Assembly: GCF_003268025.1 (NCBI RefSeq)
Contig: NZ_QLUW01000004.1
Coordinates: 310,001 to 374,000 of the forward strand
DNA: 64,000 nucleotides
From: Paenibacillus montanisoli
GTDB taxonomy: Bacteria > Bacillota > Bacilli > Paenibacillales > Paenibacillaceae
Direction: 5' to 3'
A model generated the notes under the pieces. That model was not told where the DNA came from, made no database searches, and saw only the letters and a list, made by a program, of their open reading frames with translations. Numbering within the stretch: the first letter of the stretch is position 1; the number at the start of each line of letters is the position of its first letter. The translations under genes were made by a program, and so were the position numbers. Shown here piece by piece: positions 45,922 to 54,380 of this stretch.

Positions 45922-48192
45922 CTATTCCCCCATCCGCTTGTAAGGCCAGCGGTACTCCTTCTGATTCGTCGTGACCGCAATCTCCGAACCGTCGAATGTC
46001 GCGCCAAGCACGATCTCTTCCTCGCACGGATAGCAGACGGCAACGCCGCCGTTTAGGCCCATGGTTCCGTCCCCTTTGCCTTCATAATGACTGATCGGCA
46101 CGTCGCAGCGGATAATCACTTCAACCTGCTGCCGCTCCTCAAGCTGCTGCGGCACGGCAATCGTCGGCGCGAGCAGCAGGGACTGATACCCGGAAAGTTC
46201 GATCTCGTGTCCATCGATCCAGCATTTCGGATTGTGCATCCCTCTCGGCAGCTGAAGCCACGCTTTGCCCGGCTGCTTCCGGACGGTCTTCGAATACCAC
46301 CACCGTTTCACAATGGGCAGCGGACACTCCATGTATGCGGGTAATTGAAACGGCACGACGGCTTCGGGCGAGGCGAGCTTTATCCGTGCTTCCTCCACAT
46401 CGAGCGTCTCCGACGGATCATGGATGACTTGCCAATCCGCCTCGAATTCTTCGGCTTTAAACGCCCGGGACATGAAGGCGATAAACAACCGGCTGCCCGA
46501 TTCTCCATTGAAATCGACAAGCAGCGTTTCCGGGTCCATTGGATAGTAATAGATAGCGCCTTTGATCGATTCCGATTTCACCGTCGTTTGTCCGGCCAAA
46601 TCGATCAAATGCAGGGTTACGCCCTCGGACGTTCGAATCTTGAATCCGAGCCCGGTATCGACGGCACCCGGCCTGAGTACAAAACGCGACGTGAATGTAT
46701 GCGTCCCGCCGAATGAGGCCAGATCCTCGATGATAAAGAAGCGGTCCGCGCCGACCGAGCTGCGCCGGCGTACTTGAATGGCATCCTCAAAACGTTCCCG
46801 GTACAACGCTGTGACATCGGCCCCTATCCCGTCCTGCAGCTCATCCGGCCGCAGCGGAAAGTGCTGCGGGTACGACTCGTTCGCCCGCAGACCTTCCCAT
46901 CCGTCGACAAGCAGGATGGAGTGGGCGCCGCCGCAGCCGTCCCCATAGTTGTAGCGCGTGATCTCGCCGACGCTGTGAACCGTCTCGCGCCACGTGTCGC
47001 TGAATTGAAACCGCGGACTGTTCACGATCGCGCCGTCCAGCGTTAACGGGACCCCATACGCATTCAGCAGGACGGCGTTCGGGTTCACATGCGAGCGGGT
47101 CGGAATGACCGGCTCGGATTCGTCCCACATCTGCATGAGATAGAAATCGTTCCCCTGTGCCGTCAATACGCCGCCGACATCCGGCTCGAACCAAGCGAAG
47201 CTGATGTTCTCCGCCAGCATTTCATCTTCCGGCCACCAGATAAAGCTCCAGACCAAATCATCGTAAGCCCAGCCGACGCCGATGTCATACGACCACACGG
47301 CGTCCTTAAGCAGGATACGCTTGTACAATTCATCGCCGGTTTGGCGCAGCGCATAGGCGATCGGAGCACGGACGCCGTATTGGTAACCGTAATTGTCCCA
47401 AGGAAGAAGCAGCCCGCCGGGCATCCACTCCCTTGCCGTCATGCGGAGGATCTGCTCCGGCGTGATATCATTCGGCGCGAACGGCTTCCAAAACAAGTCC
47501 CTCTCGCCGGTCAGAAGATCCAGCAGCTCGATGACCAACGGGATGGCTGGCCCGATTACGCAGTCCATGTAAGAGCTGCCCTCTCCGGTATAGCCGGAGG
47601 CAGGAATGCCGCCGATAATGCCGGGCAAGCGTCTGAGCCCTTCCTCCAGCATTTTTTCCGCCATCCTGGACGGCTTCTCCCCCGCCGCAAACAGGTAGCC
47701 GATCATGACGGTCGAGAGGCATAGCGACAGCGTCTGGTTATCGATGCATTCCGGCTCCGGCTTCGTGCGCAAGCCAAAGAAGAAGTTGGTGAAATGATAG
47801 CTGATTAAGGTCTCCCGGATTTCCGTCTCCTCGTCTTTGCTGAACGCGCCGATGGTGCAGAGCCACTGAAAGTACATCGACCACTTCGCATGCGGAAAGG
47901 CAAAGCACCAGAAATGGTACTGAAGGCCGGATGAGAAGCTCATCGGCTCCAGCTTGGCCACATAATCGAGCAGCACCTTCTTGGCACGCCGGATGTCCTC
48001 CGCATCCTCGGTCATTAACGCGACGAAAGGCGTAAACCACGGAAATTGATCCGGCGCGGTCCTCGCGCAGTTCTTGATCAACGTCCACAGCTTGCCATCC
48101 TGACGGTTCATATCAGAGGAACGTTCCCGTTCAATCACTCGCTCGCGCAGGCGGTCTAAATCATGTATTAAAAAAGGGGCTTCCTTGTTCAT
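45922..48192 (-). CDS. heparinase II/III-like alpha/alpha-toroid protein (predicted polysaccharide lyase or hydrolase)
   Basis: About 756 residues, cytosolic. The N-terminal half is helical and rich in aromatic residues like an (alpha/alpha) toroid (FWCFAFPHAKWSMYFQWL, then GYTGEGSSYMDCVIGPAIPL, which resembles the GxxxExxxY helix of heparinase II/III proteins). The C-terminal half, from about residue 420, is a beta-sandwich (HTFTSRFVLRPG, TLLVDFNGES). I am not certain of the family or of the catalytic residues. The second ATG (48192) is chosen because GGAGG lies five bases upstream. It follows the importer genes directly and could cleave the imported oligosaccharide first. Confidence 0.7.
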   Translation of the reverse strand: MNKEAPFLIHDLDRLRERVIERERSSDMNRQDGKLWTLIKNCARTAPDQFPWFTPFVALMTEDAEDIRRAKKVLLDYVAKLEPMSFSSGLQYHFWCFAFPHAKWSMYFQWLCTIGAFSKDEETEIRETLISYHFTNFFFGLRTKPEPECIDNQTLSLCLSTVMIGYLFAAGEKPSRMAEKMLEEGLRRLPGIIGGIPASGYTGEGSSYMDCVIGPAIPLVIELLDLLTGERDLFWKPFAPNDITPEQILRMTAREWMPGGLLLPWDNYGYQYGVRAPIAYALRQTGDELYKRILLKDAVWSYDIGVGWAYDDLVWSFIWWPEDEMLAENISFAWFEPDVGGVLTAQGNDFYLMQMWDESEPVIPTRSHVNPNAVLLNAYGVPLTLDGAIVNSPRFQFSDTWRETVHSVGEITRYNYGDGCGGAHSILLVDGWEGLRANESYPQHFPLRPDELQDGIGADVTALYRERFEDAIQVRRRSSVGADRFFIIEDLASFGGTHTFTSRFVLRPGAVDTGLGFKIRTSEGVTLHLIDLAGQTTVKSESIKGAIYYYPMDPETLLVDFNGESGSRLFIAFMSRAFKAEEFEADWQVIHDPSETLDVEEARIKLASPEAVVPFQLPAYMECPLPIVKRWWYSKTVRKQPGKAWLQLPRGMHNPKCWIDGHEIELSGYQSLLLAPTIAVPQQLEERQQVEVIIRCDVPISHYEGKGDGTMGLNGGVAVCYPCEEEIVLGATFDGSEIAVTTNQKEYRWPYKRMGE

Positions 48193-48209
48193 CGCGTCCT
48201 CCATCTCCG

Positions 48210-49061
48210 TTACATCTTCACCGAGCCTGACGTCAGGCCGTCAATGAAATGCCGCATCGTAAAAATAAAGAGTATCAACAGCGGAATGCATGCCAGCGTA
48301 TAGCCTGCCGTCAGGACGCCCAGCTGTCCTTTGTACAGCGTCGCCAGGCGAGCCAAGCCAAGCGTAATCGGATACAGCGCGGTATTCGTCGGAATCGTAA
48401 CGAGCGGCCAGATGTAATCGTTCCAAATAAACGTGAACACGTTGATGGACATCAATACGACCATCGCTCTCATCAACGGAAAGGCAAGCTCGCTGAAGAT
48501 CTTCCACTCTTTCGCTCCGTCGATCCGCATCGACTCGAAGAGCTCCTTCGGCTGCTGCTCGATGAAGGTACGCATGACGAACACCCAGAACGGCATGGTC
48601 GTACCGGCGCAGAACAAGATGACCGGCAGATAGGTGTCCAGAATCCCCAAATGCAAGGCCAGCTTGTACGACGGGATCAAATTCGCAACGCCGGGAATCA
48701 GCATCTTCAAGAAGAAGATAGCAAACAGCAAGTTTTTGAACGGAAAGCGGAGACGCGCAAACGCGTATCCGGCCAACGAAGCCAAGAACACGGACAGCAC
48801 GACCGAGATGATGGCCATCATAAAGCTGTTGCCGACCAGCGGCCATATTTCGCGAAAGGCTTTCGCATAATTGTCGTAATGGAACGGACTTTTGATTTTG
48901 AACAATTCGAAAATGATCTGCTTTTGCGTTTTTAGCGACATTTGCAGCATGAGGAGAAAAGGAAAGAAGAGTAAGATGCAGGTAATAATGAGCGTCGCAT
49001 GCTTCAGCAGCTCCGCCCAGCCAAGCCTTCTCAGGAAGGGCTTCGTTGTCGCATGTTCCAT
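48210..49061 (-). CDS. carbohydrate ABC transporter permease (MalG type)
   Basis: 283 residues with six membrane helices and the EAA loop KELFESMRIDGAKEWKIFS in the C-terminal half, ending in the family motif DGLTSGSVKM. Inner channel subunit of the importer, with the permease at 49066-49995 and the lipoprotein at 50094-51845. ATG start with AAGGAGG. No ATPase gene is present; a shared MsmX-like protein is expected. Confidence 0.93.
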   Translation of the reverse strand: MEHATTKPFLRRLGWAELLKHATLIITCILLFFPFLLMLQMSLKTQKQIIFELFKIKSPFHYDNYAKAFREIWPLVGNSFMMAIISVVLSVFLASLAGYAFARLRFPFKNLLFAIFFLKMLIPGVANLIPSYKLALHLGILDTYLPVILFCAGTTMPFWVFVMRTFIEQQPKELFESMRIDGAKEWKIFSELAFPLMRAMVVLMSINVFTFIWNDYIWPLVTIPTNTALYPITLGLARLATLYKGQLGVLTAGYTLACIPLLILFIFTMRHFIDGLTSGSVKM

Positions 49062-49065
49062 AGCG

Positions 49066-49995
49066 TTAGTCCTCCTTGCTCTTGATGAATTTAATCGATA
49101 CCCAAGAAAGCAGAAGGCTTACCGCGAATAGAACGATGCTGATTGCGGCCGCGTCCCCGTACCGTTGGGACTTGAATGCCAGCTGATACATATAGAGCCC
49201 CGGCACGAGCGTGGAGAAAGCCGGCCCGCCGTTTGTCATGATCATTTGCAGCGTATAACCGGTAACGCCCGCCGTAATCGCTCCGATCAAGTTCAGTTTG
49301 AATTGTCCGAGAATAAGCGGAAACTCGAGCGCGAAGAACTTTTTCACCGGGCCGACGCCATCCAGCTCGGATACCTCCCAGATCGAGGAATCCACGGCCT
49401 GTAGCCCGCCGATATAGATCAGCACGGCGCCCGTCGTGACCCATGGGAAGCCCATGAAGAGCAGCGACCAGATCGCGAGGTCCGCGTCGCCCAGCCAAAC
49501 CCCGCGGAGCGATTCCAAGCCAATCAGCTTCAAAAACTGGTTCAGGAAGCCGAACTGCGGATTGTAGATGTACTGCCACATGAGAAGGCCGACGATAAAC
49601 GGAATGACCATCGGAATGCAGAAAAGGACCCGATAGACGTATTTCGCTTTGCTGTTCCGCACGCGGAACAGCACAACGCTCGCAATGATGGTCGGAAACA
49701 TGAGCACCAAGCCGCCGATCACGAAGATCGTCATGTTCTTCATCGACTTCAGGAACAACTCGTCATGCGCAAACAAATCGATAAAATTTTGAATGCCGAC
49801 GAAGATCGGCGTATCATAGCCGTTCCAATCGTAGAAGGCCATGAGCACGCCGTCAAAGGTCGGGTACCAGTCGAACAGGATGCAAAAAAAGGCCGCCGGC
49901 AGCACGAAAAGCAATCCCATTGCCGTTTCGGTCCGATTCTTCCCTCGTTGGAAGTAGTCAGAGAGTTTCATCTTCGGTTTGCGCGTCGTTATCAA
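49066..49995 (-). CDS. carbohydrate ABC transporter permease (MalF type)
   Basis: 309 residues with six membrane helices, the first at about residues 26-46 (MGLLFVLPAAFFCILFD), and the EAA-like loop DSSIWEVSELDGVGPVKKF, slightly diverged from the consensus. It starts with TTG, supported by AAGGGG eight bases upstream. The gene lies between the hairpin 50013-50054 and the MalG-type gene, from which it is separated by only 4 bp. Confidence 0.93.
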   Translation of the reverse strand: MITTRKPKMKLSDYFQRGKNRTETAMGLLFVLPAAFFCILFDWYPTFDGVLMAFYDWNGYDTPIFVGIQNFIDLFAHDELFLKSMKNMTIFVIGGLVLMFPTIIASVVLFRVRNSKAKYVYRVLFCIPMVIPFIVGLLMWQYIYNPQFGFLNQFLKLIGLESLRGVWLGDADLAIWSLLFMGFPWVTTGAVLIYIGGLQAVDSSIWEVSELDGVGPVKKFFALEFPLILGQFKLNLIGAITAGVTGYTLQMIMTNGGPAFSTLVPGLYMYQLAFKSQRYGDAAAISIVLFAVSLLLSWVSIKFIKSKED

Positions 49996-50012
49996 GAAAA
50001 AAGCCCCTTTTT

Positions 50013-50054
50013 ACGGGAAAAATCCGGATCCGCAAGCTTCCGAATTTTTCCCGT
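50013..50054 (-). promoter_or_regulatory. intercistronic hairpin between binding-protein and permease genes
   Basis: An 11-bp perfect stem (ACGGGAAAAAT / ATTTTTCCCGT) is extended after one mismatch by four more pairs. On the minus strand it is followed by AAAAAGGGG rather than T residues, so it likely protects the 3' end of the binding-protein mRNA rather than ending transcription. Confidence 0.65.
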
Positions 50055-50093
50055 TTCAATATTCACTTCATGTTCTTGTTAGATCGGCGTTCC

Positions 50094-51845
50094 TTATTTG
50101 CCCGCTTTAACAGCTTCCGCGTAGAGCACTTTAGCGATTTTCAACGTCTTAATATCGTTATCCAGCGCTTGCTTCAGCGCGTCATCTTGAGCGGCCTTTA
50201 ACGACTCTTCCTTCGCGGCGATTTGCGCCTGAATGGCGTCAGGTTCCGCCGAATACCAGTCGACGACATTCTTCTTCGCGTCTTTTGCCGTAGCTTCAAT
50301 TAATTGCTGAACCGTCTTCTTGCCTTGGACATATTCTTGAACATAGCCAGGCCACGTGCCGCCGGCCCATTCAATAATCATGTGGCCATAGATTTCATTG
50401 CTTGTTTTATCCGCTTCAAGCGGGAACACCCAGCCCATCAGCTCTTCCGGGTTCTTTACGTCTTTGGTAGGCGAGAACGAGTTGGCGATTTCGACGTACT
50501 TGTTTTGCTCATCCTTGCTTGTAAAGAATTGCAGGAAGTCCGCAACGGCAGCAAGACGATCAGGGTCATTGCCCGCTTTCTTCTTGTTCACGCCGAAGCC
50601 GTCTTTATACTGGCCGTCCGCTTTCGGGAACTTGCCTGTCGCGAACTGCGTGTTTTCCTTCGTCAGCAGCGGCGGCAGGAACACGTCGAATTCGAACATG
50701 CCTTCCGTATTGGTTTCGATATCCTTCTTGCTTCCGATGTGCGCCTGCATCATCGCGACGCGTCCCGTGTAGAACAGCTGCGACGATTCCGCCGAAGACT
50801 GCTGCTCGAAGCCAGCCTGATACAAGCCGTGAACCTCGCTGTACAGACGCATCATGTCATCGTAGTACTTTTGCATGTCGCCCTTATAGTCCAGCCAGCC
50901 ATGCGTGATCGCATAGGAGATTTTGGACCACAGCAGCGAATCCCCTTGCACGTAAGCCGCATTCGGATCCAGGCCTTGTCCCTCTGCGCCGAAATCAACC
51001 TTGGCAAACTGGTCGTCGAACAGATCCGCGCCGAATTGTCCCCCGATCATGCTGAGCGCCCAGCCATAGTGCTCGCTGTCGGATGCCATCGCCGTGAAAT
51101 CGGAGTCGACGTTCTTCTTGCCCCATTCCTGCACGAGCTTGGCGTTCGCTATGAAATCGCTCCAGGTCCACGTCTTCGGATCGCTTGTAATGCCCGCTTG
51201 CTGGAAGTAATCTTTGTTGTACACGATCGGCTGAGCGACATAGTAGTTCGGGTTCGTATCGCTCGGCACGAACAGAACGGCGCCGAACTTATTGGACGCT
51301 TTCGCCGAGGTGAACGCGTTCTTTTCCCCGATAAACGTATCGTACCAAGTCGCTTCGCCCGCATAGGCCGATTTCTTCTCCATAAGCGGACCCAAATCAA
51401 CCAATTTGTCCATGTTCTTGATCTGGTCGATCATCCAAGGCTGCAGCTGCGCGATATCGATCGCCGTATCGCTGTCCAGCTCCAGGTTGGCGTTCAGCTT
51501 GTCGATATACCCATCGAGCGGCTGCTCAACGAACTCGACCTTAATCTCGGGGTGTACTTTCATATAGTCATCGGCAATCGCCCGATAACCTTTACCGAAG
51601 GAGCTTTCTTCACCGAACTGCCAGGTCATGATGCGAATGGTCATGTCCTTGAACTTAGGCTGCTCCTCGGCCGGAGCTGCGGCATCTTCCGTATTGGCGG
51701 GCGTATTGGCAGACTCTTGTTGATTCGCAGCGGTTTGATCCGTTTTGTTATTGGATCCGCTTTCATTATTGGAACAAGCAGATAAAACGGCGACGATGAA
51801 CATCATGACAACAGCCAGCAGACTAACAGCTTTTTTGGTGGTCAT
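50094..51845 (-). CDS. extracellular solute-binding lipoprotein
   Basis: 583 residues. Signal peptide with lipobox LSAC and lipidated Cys at residue 24, an Asn/Gln/Ala/Glu-rich linker to about residue 65, then a solute-binding domain with MTIRIMTWQFGEE and the long C-terminal helical tail (AQIAAKEESLKAAQDDALKQAL), unusual for the family. It is the substrate receptor of the importer of the 22.8-kb operon. ATG start with GGGGAG. The gene is 33 bp after the AraC regulator and likely co-transcribed with it. Confidence 0.93.
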   Translation of the reverse strand: MTTKKAVSLLAVVMMFIVAVLSACSNNESGSNNKTDQTAANQQESANTPANTEDAAAPAEEQPKFKDMTIRIMTWQFGEESSFGKGYRAIADDYMKVHPEIKVEFVEQPLDGYIDKLNANLELDSDTAIDIAQLQPWMIDQIKNMDKLVDLGPLMEKKSAYAGEATWYDTFIGEKNAFTSAKASNKFGAVLFVPSDTNPNYYVAQPIVYNKDYFQQAGITSDPKTWTWSDFIANAKLVQEWGKKNVDSDFTAMASDSEHYGWALSMIGGQFGADLFDDQFAKVDFGAEGQGLDPNAAYVQGDSLLWSKISYAITHGWLDYKGDMQKYYDDMMRLYSEVHGLYQAGFEQQSSAESSQLFYTGRVAMMQAHIGSKKDIETNTEGMFEFDVFLPPLLTKENTQFATGKFPKADGQYKDGFGVNKKKAGNDPDRLAAVADFLQFFTSKDEQNKYVEIANSFSPTKDVKNPEELMGWVFPLEADKTSNEIYGHMIIEWAGGTWPGYVQEYVQGKKTVQQLIEATAKDAKKNVVDWYSAEPDAIQAQIAAKEESLKAAQDDALKQALDNDIKTLKIAKVLYAEAVKAGK

Positions 51846-51878
51846 TTCCAGATCTCCCCTTACCGTATTTGTATATAG

Positions 51879-52775
51879 TCATAGTTTAGCTTGGCGCGGT
51901 AGGTACGTCTTATCATTTCGAGAACTCGTTTCGCGATTCTGGAACCTTCTGCTTCGATCTTCATCGGTATCAAACATTTGGCGGAAATGGTTAGGGGACA
52001 TGTTCACGATATTTTTGAAATTCCGGTAAAAGGTCGACAGCGTTTCGTACCCCACCTCGAATACGATGGATACGATATCTTTATCGGTCTCGACGAGCAT
52101 TTTCTTCGCCGCCTCGACCCGGATTTCCGATAAATATTGCGTTGGGGTAATGCCATAACGGGTTTTGAAAATATCATTCACGTAACGAACGGTAATGCCG
52201 AGCTTCTCGGCGATATCCTCGGTGCTCAATTTCTCGAAGTAGTGGGTGTCCATATAATTGCGAATTCGTTCCGCACGCAAATAATTCGAGTCGGTCACGT
52301 CGGATGACTGCCTGCTTCTCGCTAAAATCAGCAGCAGCTCCTGCAAATAAAGCTTAGTGGCGATTTCATACATGGGGTGTTGGAGTTGATGCTCGAACAG
52401 CATTTTGCGAAGCAGCTGCCTGATCTCGCTTCCGGCAAGCGGATTGACCTCAAGGAGCGAGGATGAAGGGAACTGGACGGAAAGCAGCTCGTCCAGCGTA
52501 CGGTCCTGCAGCATGGCACCGTCAAACGCGAGTACAAGCGTCGTCAGCCTGCTTTCCGAAACAATGGCGTGATTGCAATGGGGTACGATAAATACGGCCT
52601 TGTCTTTCGACAAACGATATTTCTTCTGGTCAAGCGTTGCGGTGCCTTCGCCTTCCAGCACGTACAACAGCTGGTGAACGCGATGGTAATGCGGCTCGAC
52701 AATGCTTCCGCTTTGGTGCTTGCTCTCATATAGATGCAGCCCATGGCTTGGCATATCGATCGGCTTAAAGATCAT
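51879..52775 (-). CDS. AraC family transcriptional regulator with N-terminal cupin
   Basis: 298 residues. The first 100 or so residues form a cupin-like sugar-sensing domain (IVEPHYHRVHQLLYVLEGEGT), the C-terminal 100 the AraC double helix-turn-helix (STEDIAEKLGITVRYVNDIFKTRYG and VFEVGYETLSTFYRNFKNIV), followed by a basic tail. It is the first gene of the operon and probably activates it in response to an imported sugar. ATG with GAGGAGG. A promoter at 52858-52886 and a perfect cre match in the leader suggest control also by carbon catabolite repression. Confidence 0.93.
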   Translation of the reverse strand: MIFKPIDMPSHGLHLYESKHQSGSIVEPHYHRVHQLLYVLEGEGTATLDQKKYRLSKDKAVFIVPHCNHAIVSESRLTTLVLAFDGAMLQDRTLDELLSVQFPSSSLLEVNPLAGSEIRQLLRKMLFEHQLQHPMYEIATKLYLQELLLILARSRQSSDVTDSNYLRAERIRNYMDTHYFEKLSTEDIAEKLGITVRYVNDIFKTRYGITPTQYLSEIRVEAAKKMLVETDKDIVSIVFEVGYETLSTFYRNFKNIVNMSPNHFRQMFDTDEDRSRRFQNRETSSRNDKTYLPRQAKL

Positions 52776-52794
52776 CCGTTATCCTCCTCGTTCA

Positions 52795-52809
52795 TGCATA
52801 CGCTTACAA
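52795..52809 (-). promoter_or_regulatory. cre site in the leader of the AraC operon
   Basis: TTGTAAGCGTATGCA on the minus strand fits the cre consensus WTGNAANCGNWWNCW at all defined positions. It lies about 40-55 bp downstream of the predicted start of transcription and 20 bp before the AraC ATG, a road-block position for CcpA. Confidence 0.68.
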
Positions 52810-52857
52810 TACACTTCTGCGGCAAGCAACATCCTGCGGTAGTACCGGATTTTTCTC

Positions 52858-52886
52858 AGGATAACATCACTTGTCCCCCTTAACAA
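52858..52886 (-). promoter_or_regulatory. promoter of the AraC-ABC-glycosidase operon
   Basis: Minus-strand -35 TTGTTA (52881-52886) and extended -10 (TGT TATCCT, hexamer 52858-52863) separated by 17 bp; each hexamer matches four of six consensus bases. It gives a leader of about 75 bp carrying the cre site. Confidence 0.5.
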
Positions 52887-52899
52887 TAATTAAATCGTC

Positions 52900-52915
52900 A
52901 TATTGTAAACAATAT
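52900..52915. promoter_or_regulatory. 16-bp palindrome upstream of the AraC promoter
   Basis: ATATTGTAAACAATAT has 7-bp perfect arms around a 2-bp centre, 14 bp upstream of the predicted -35. The surrounding DNA is very A+T-rich. It could be an activator or repressor site for either divergent gene; the binding protein is unknown. Confidence 0.4.
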
Positions 52916-52991
52916 TAATTTATTTTTCGTTAAAAAGGGAGTATTTGGGATATCTAGTATTTTTGGTCATATATCTGCGGTTGTTGTCGAT

Positions 52992-53020
52992 TTGTATCGC
53001 GTGAGTGACAGCTATATAAT
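52992..53020 (+). promoter_or_regulatory. promoter of the luciferase-like oxidoreductase gene
   Basis: Plus-strand -10 TATAAT (53015-53020, perfect) and -35 TTGTAT (52992-52997, three of six) at 17-bp spacing, about 50 bp before the ATG at 53070. Confidence 0.6.
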
Positions 53021-53069
53021 CCACTTGTAGACTAATTTCGCCGCTGTATCATGATTAGGAGGTCATTCC

Positions 53070-54092
53070 ATGACTCATTCCATACTGGTTCCATTATCCG
53101 TGCTGGACCTTGCCCCCGTCGTCGAGGGTGGGACGCCGGGCGACGCTTTCCGAAACACGCTTGAGCTTGCGCAGCTTGCCGAGCGGTCGGGCTACAACCG
53201 CTACTGGCTGGCGGAGCATCATAATATGGCGGGTATCGCGAGCTCCGCGACGTCGGTCGTCATCGGCTACGTCGCCGGCGGCACGAAGCGGATTCGCGTC
53301 GGCTCGGGCGGCATCATGCTGCCGAACCATGCGCCGCTCGTCATCGCCGAGCAGTTCGGCACGCTGGAGTCGATGTTTCCCGGCCGCATCGATCTCGGCC
53401 TTGGCCGGGCTCCTGGCTCCGACCAGACGACGGCCCGCGCGCTGCGGCGCGATTTGGCGACGCACGGGCAGGACTTTCCCGAGCTGTTGGCCGAGCTGCG
53501 CGCCTTCTTCCATCCGCCGGCCGATGCGGTCCGTCCCGTTCGCGCCACGCCCGGCGAGGGCTTAAACATTCCGATCTGGCTGCTCGGGTCGAGCGGCTTC
53601 AGCGCGAAGCTGGCAGGCGAGCTCGGCTTGCCGTTCTCTTTCGCGAGCCATTTTGCGCCGGAGTACTTGATGCCGGCGATTCACTTGTACCGCAGCAATT
53701 TCCGCCCGTCCGATGCGCTTGCGAAGCCTTACGTGATGATCGGCATCAATATCGTCGCCGCGGACACCGACGAGGAAGCCCGCTGGCTGGCGACATCGCA
53801 GCAGCAGCAGTTTCTCAGCCTCATCCGCGGCAATCCGGGCAAGCTGAAGCCGCCGGTCGACGATATGGATGAGCTATGGTTGCCGCATGAGCGGGAGGCG
53901 CTGCAGTCCAAGTTCAAATACGCCATTGCGGGAAGCAAGGCGACCATTGCCGCCCGCTTGCAGGAGATTCGCAGCGAAACGATGGCCGATGAGCTCATCG
54001 TGACGTCGCAGATTTACGATCATGCGGCGCGTCTGAGGTCGTATGAAATCTTGGCGGAAGCCGCCGGATTAGGCGGCAGCTCAGCGAGTTAA
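53070..54092 (+). CDS. LLM-class flavin-dependent oxidoreductase (YhbW/MsnO8-like)
   Basis: 340 residues, a luciferase-like monooxygenase barrel. The order [49 protein letters not shown] and [14 protein letters not shown] is characteristic of the single-subunit YhbW/MsnO8 group. It uses reduced flavin and oxygen on an unknown substrate, in the cytosol. ATG start with AGGAGG seven bases upstream. The third-codon-position GC is much higher than in the neighbouring genes, which could mean strong expression or a different ancestry. It has its own promoter and terminator, so it is monocistronic. Confidence 0.92.
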   Translation: MTHSILVPLSVLDLAPVVEGGTPGDAFRNTLELAQLAERSGYNRYWLAEHHNMAGIASSATSVVIGYVAGGTKRIRVGSGGIMLPNHAPLVIAEQFGTLESMFPGRIDLGLGRAPGSDQTTARALRRDLATHGQDFPELLAELRAFFHPPADAVRPVRATPGEGLNIPIWLLGSSGFSAKLAGELGLPFSFASHFAPEYLMPAIHLYRSNFRPSDALAKPYVMIGINIVAADTDEEARWLATSQQQQFLSLIRGNPGKLKPPVDDMDELWLPHEREALQSKFKYAIAGSKATIAARLQEIRSETMADELIVTSQIYDHAARLRSYEILAEAAGLGGSSAS

Positions 54093-54094
54093 AA

Positions 54095-54142
54095 ACCGCC
54101 CTTTGCATGGCCTTCTCGCGGCCAGGCAAAGGGCGGTTTTTT
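54095..54142 (+). terminator. terminator of the luciferase-like gene
   Basis: A 12-bp perfect stem (ACCGCCCTTTGC, 54095-54106, with 54126-54137), further pairing inside the loop, and T residues after it. A residues on the left make it bidirectional. The sequence is related to the terminators at 55341-55391 and 57206-57252. Confidence 0.9.
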
Positions 54143-54150
54143 GCGTGACG

Positions 54151-54380
54151 CAGCTAACAAATCGTATAACGCTTATTTGCGCATGAAACGCGAATTCTCG
54201 ATGTTAACGAACCGTAGAAGCGTTATTACAGACTCGGCGGGCATTTCTGGCGGGATTCCGCCCGAATAAGACCTCTGGAGCTCGTTAGCATAGGATCGGA
54301 GGCCGTTTTTGCGCAAATAAGCACTACTGGGTTTGTTAGCGGCTCTTAACCGCGGTTTAGGGCATAGGTCGGTTAGCGCG
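54151..54380. repeat. cluster of degenerate inverted intergenic repeats
   Basis: Four copies of a unit of about 35-40 bp beginning GYTAACRA and containing CTTATTTGCGC-like sequence. Copies are on the plus strand at about 54153-54192 and 54203-54237, and on the minus strand at about 54258-54289 and 54303-54340; a fifth partial minus-strand copy lies near 54361-54380. The two halves mirror each other around GGCGGGATTCCGCCCG (54249-54264). There is no open reading frame. It fills the 360-bp gap between two plus-strand genes. Confidence 0.65.

Noticed and set aside
50304-51785. 493-codon open frame on the plus strand opposite the third lipoprotein gene
   Set aside because: Antisense shadow; low-complexity Arg/Leu/Val-rich translation with no recognisable motifs, while the minus strand encodes a clear lipoprotein with lipobox.
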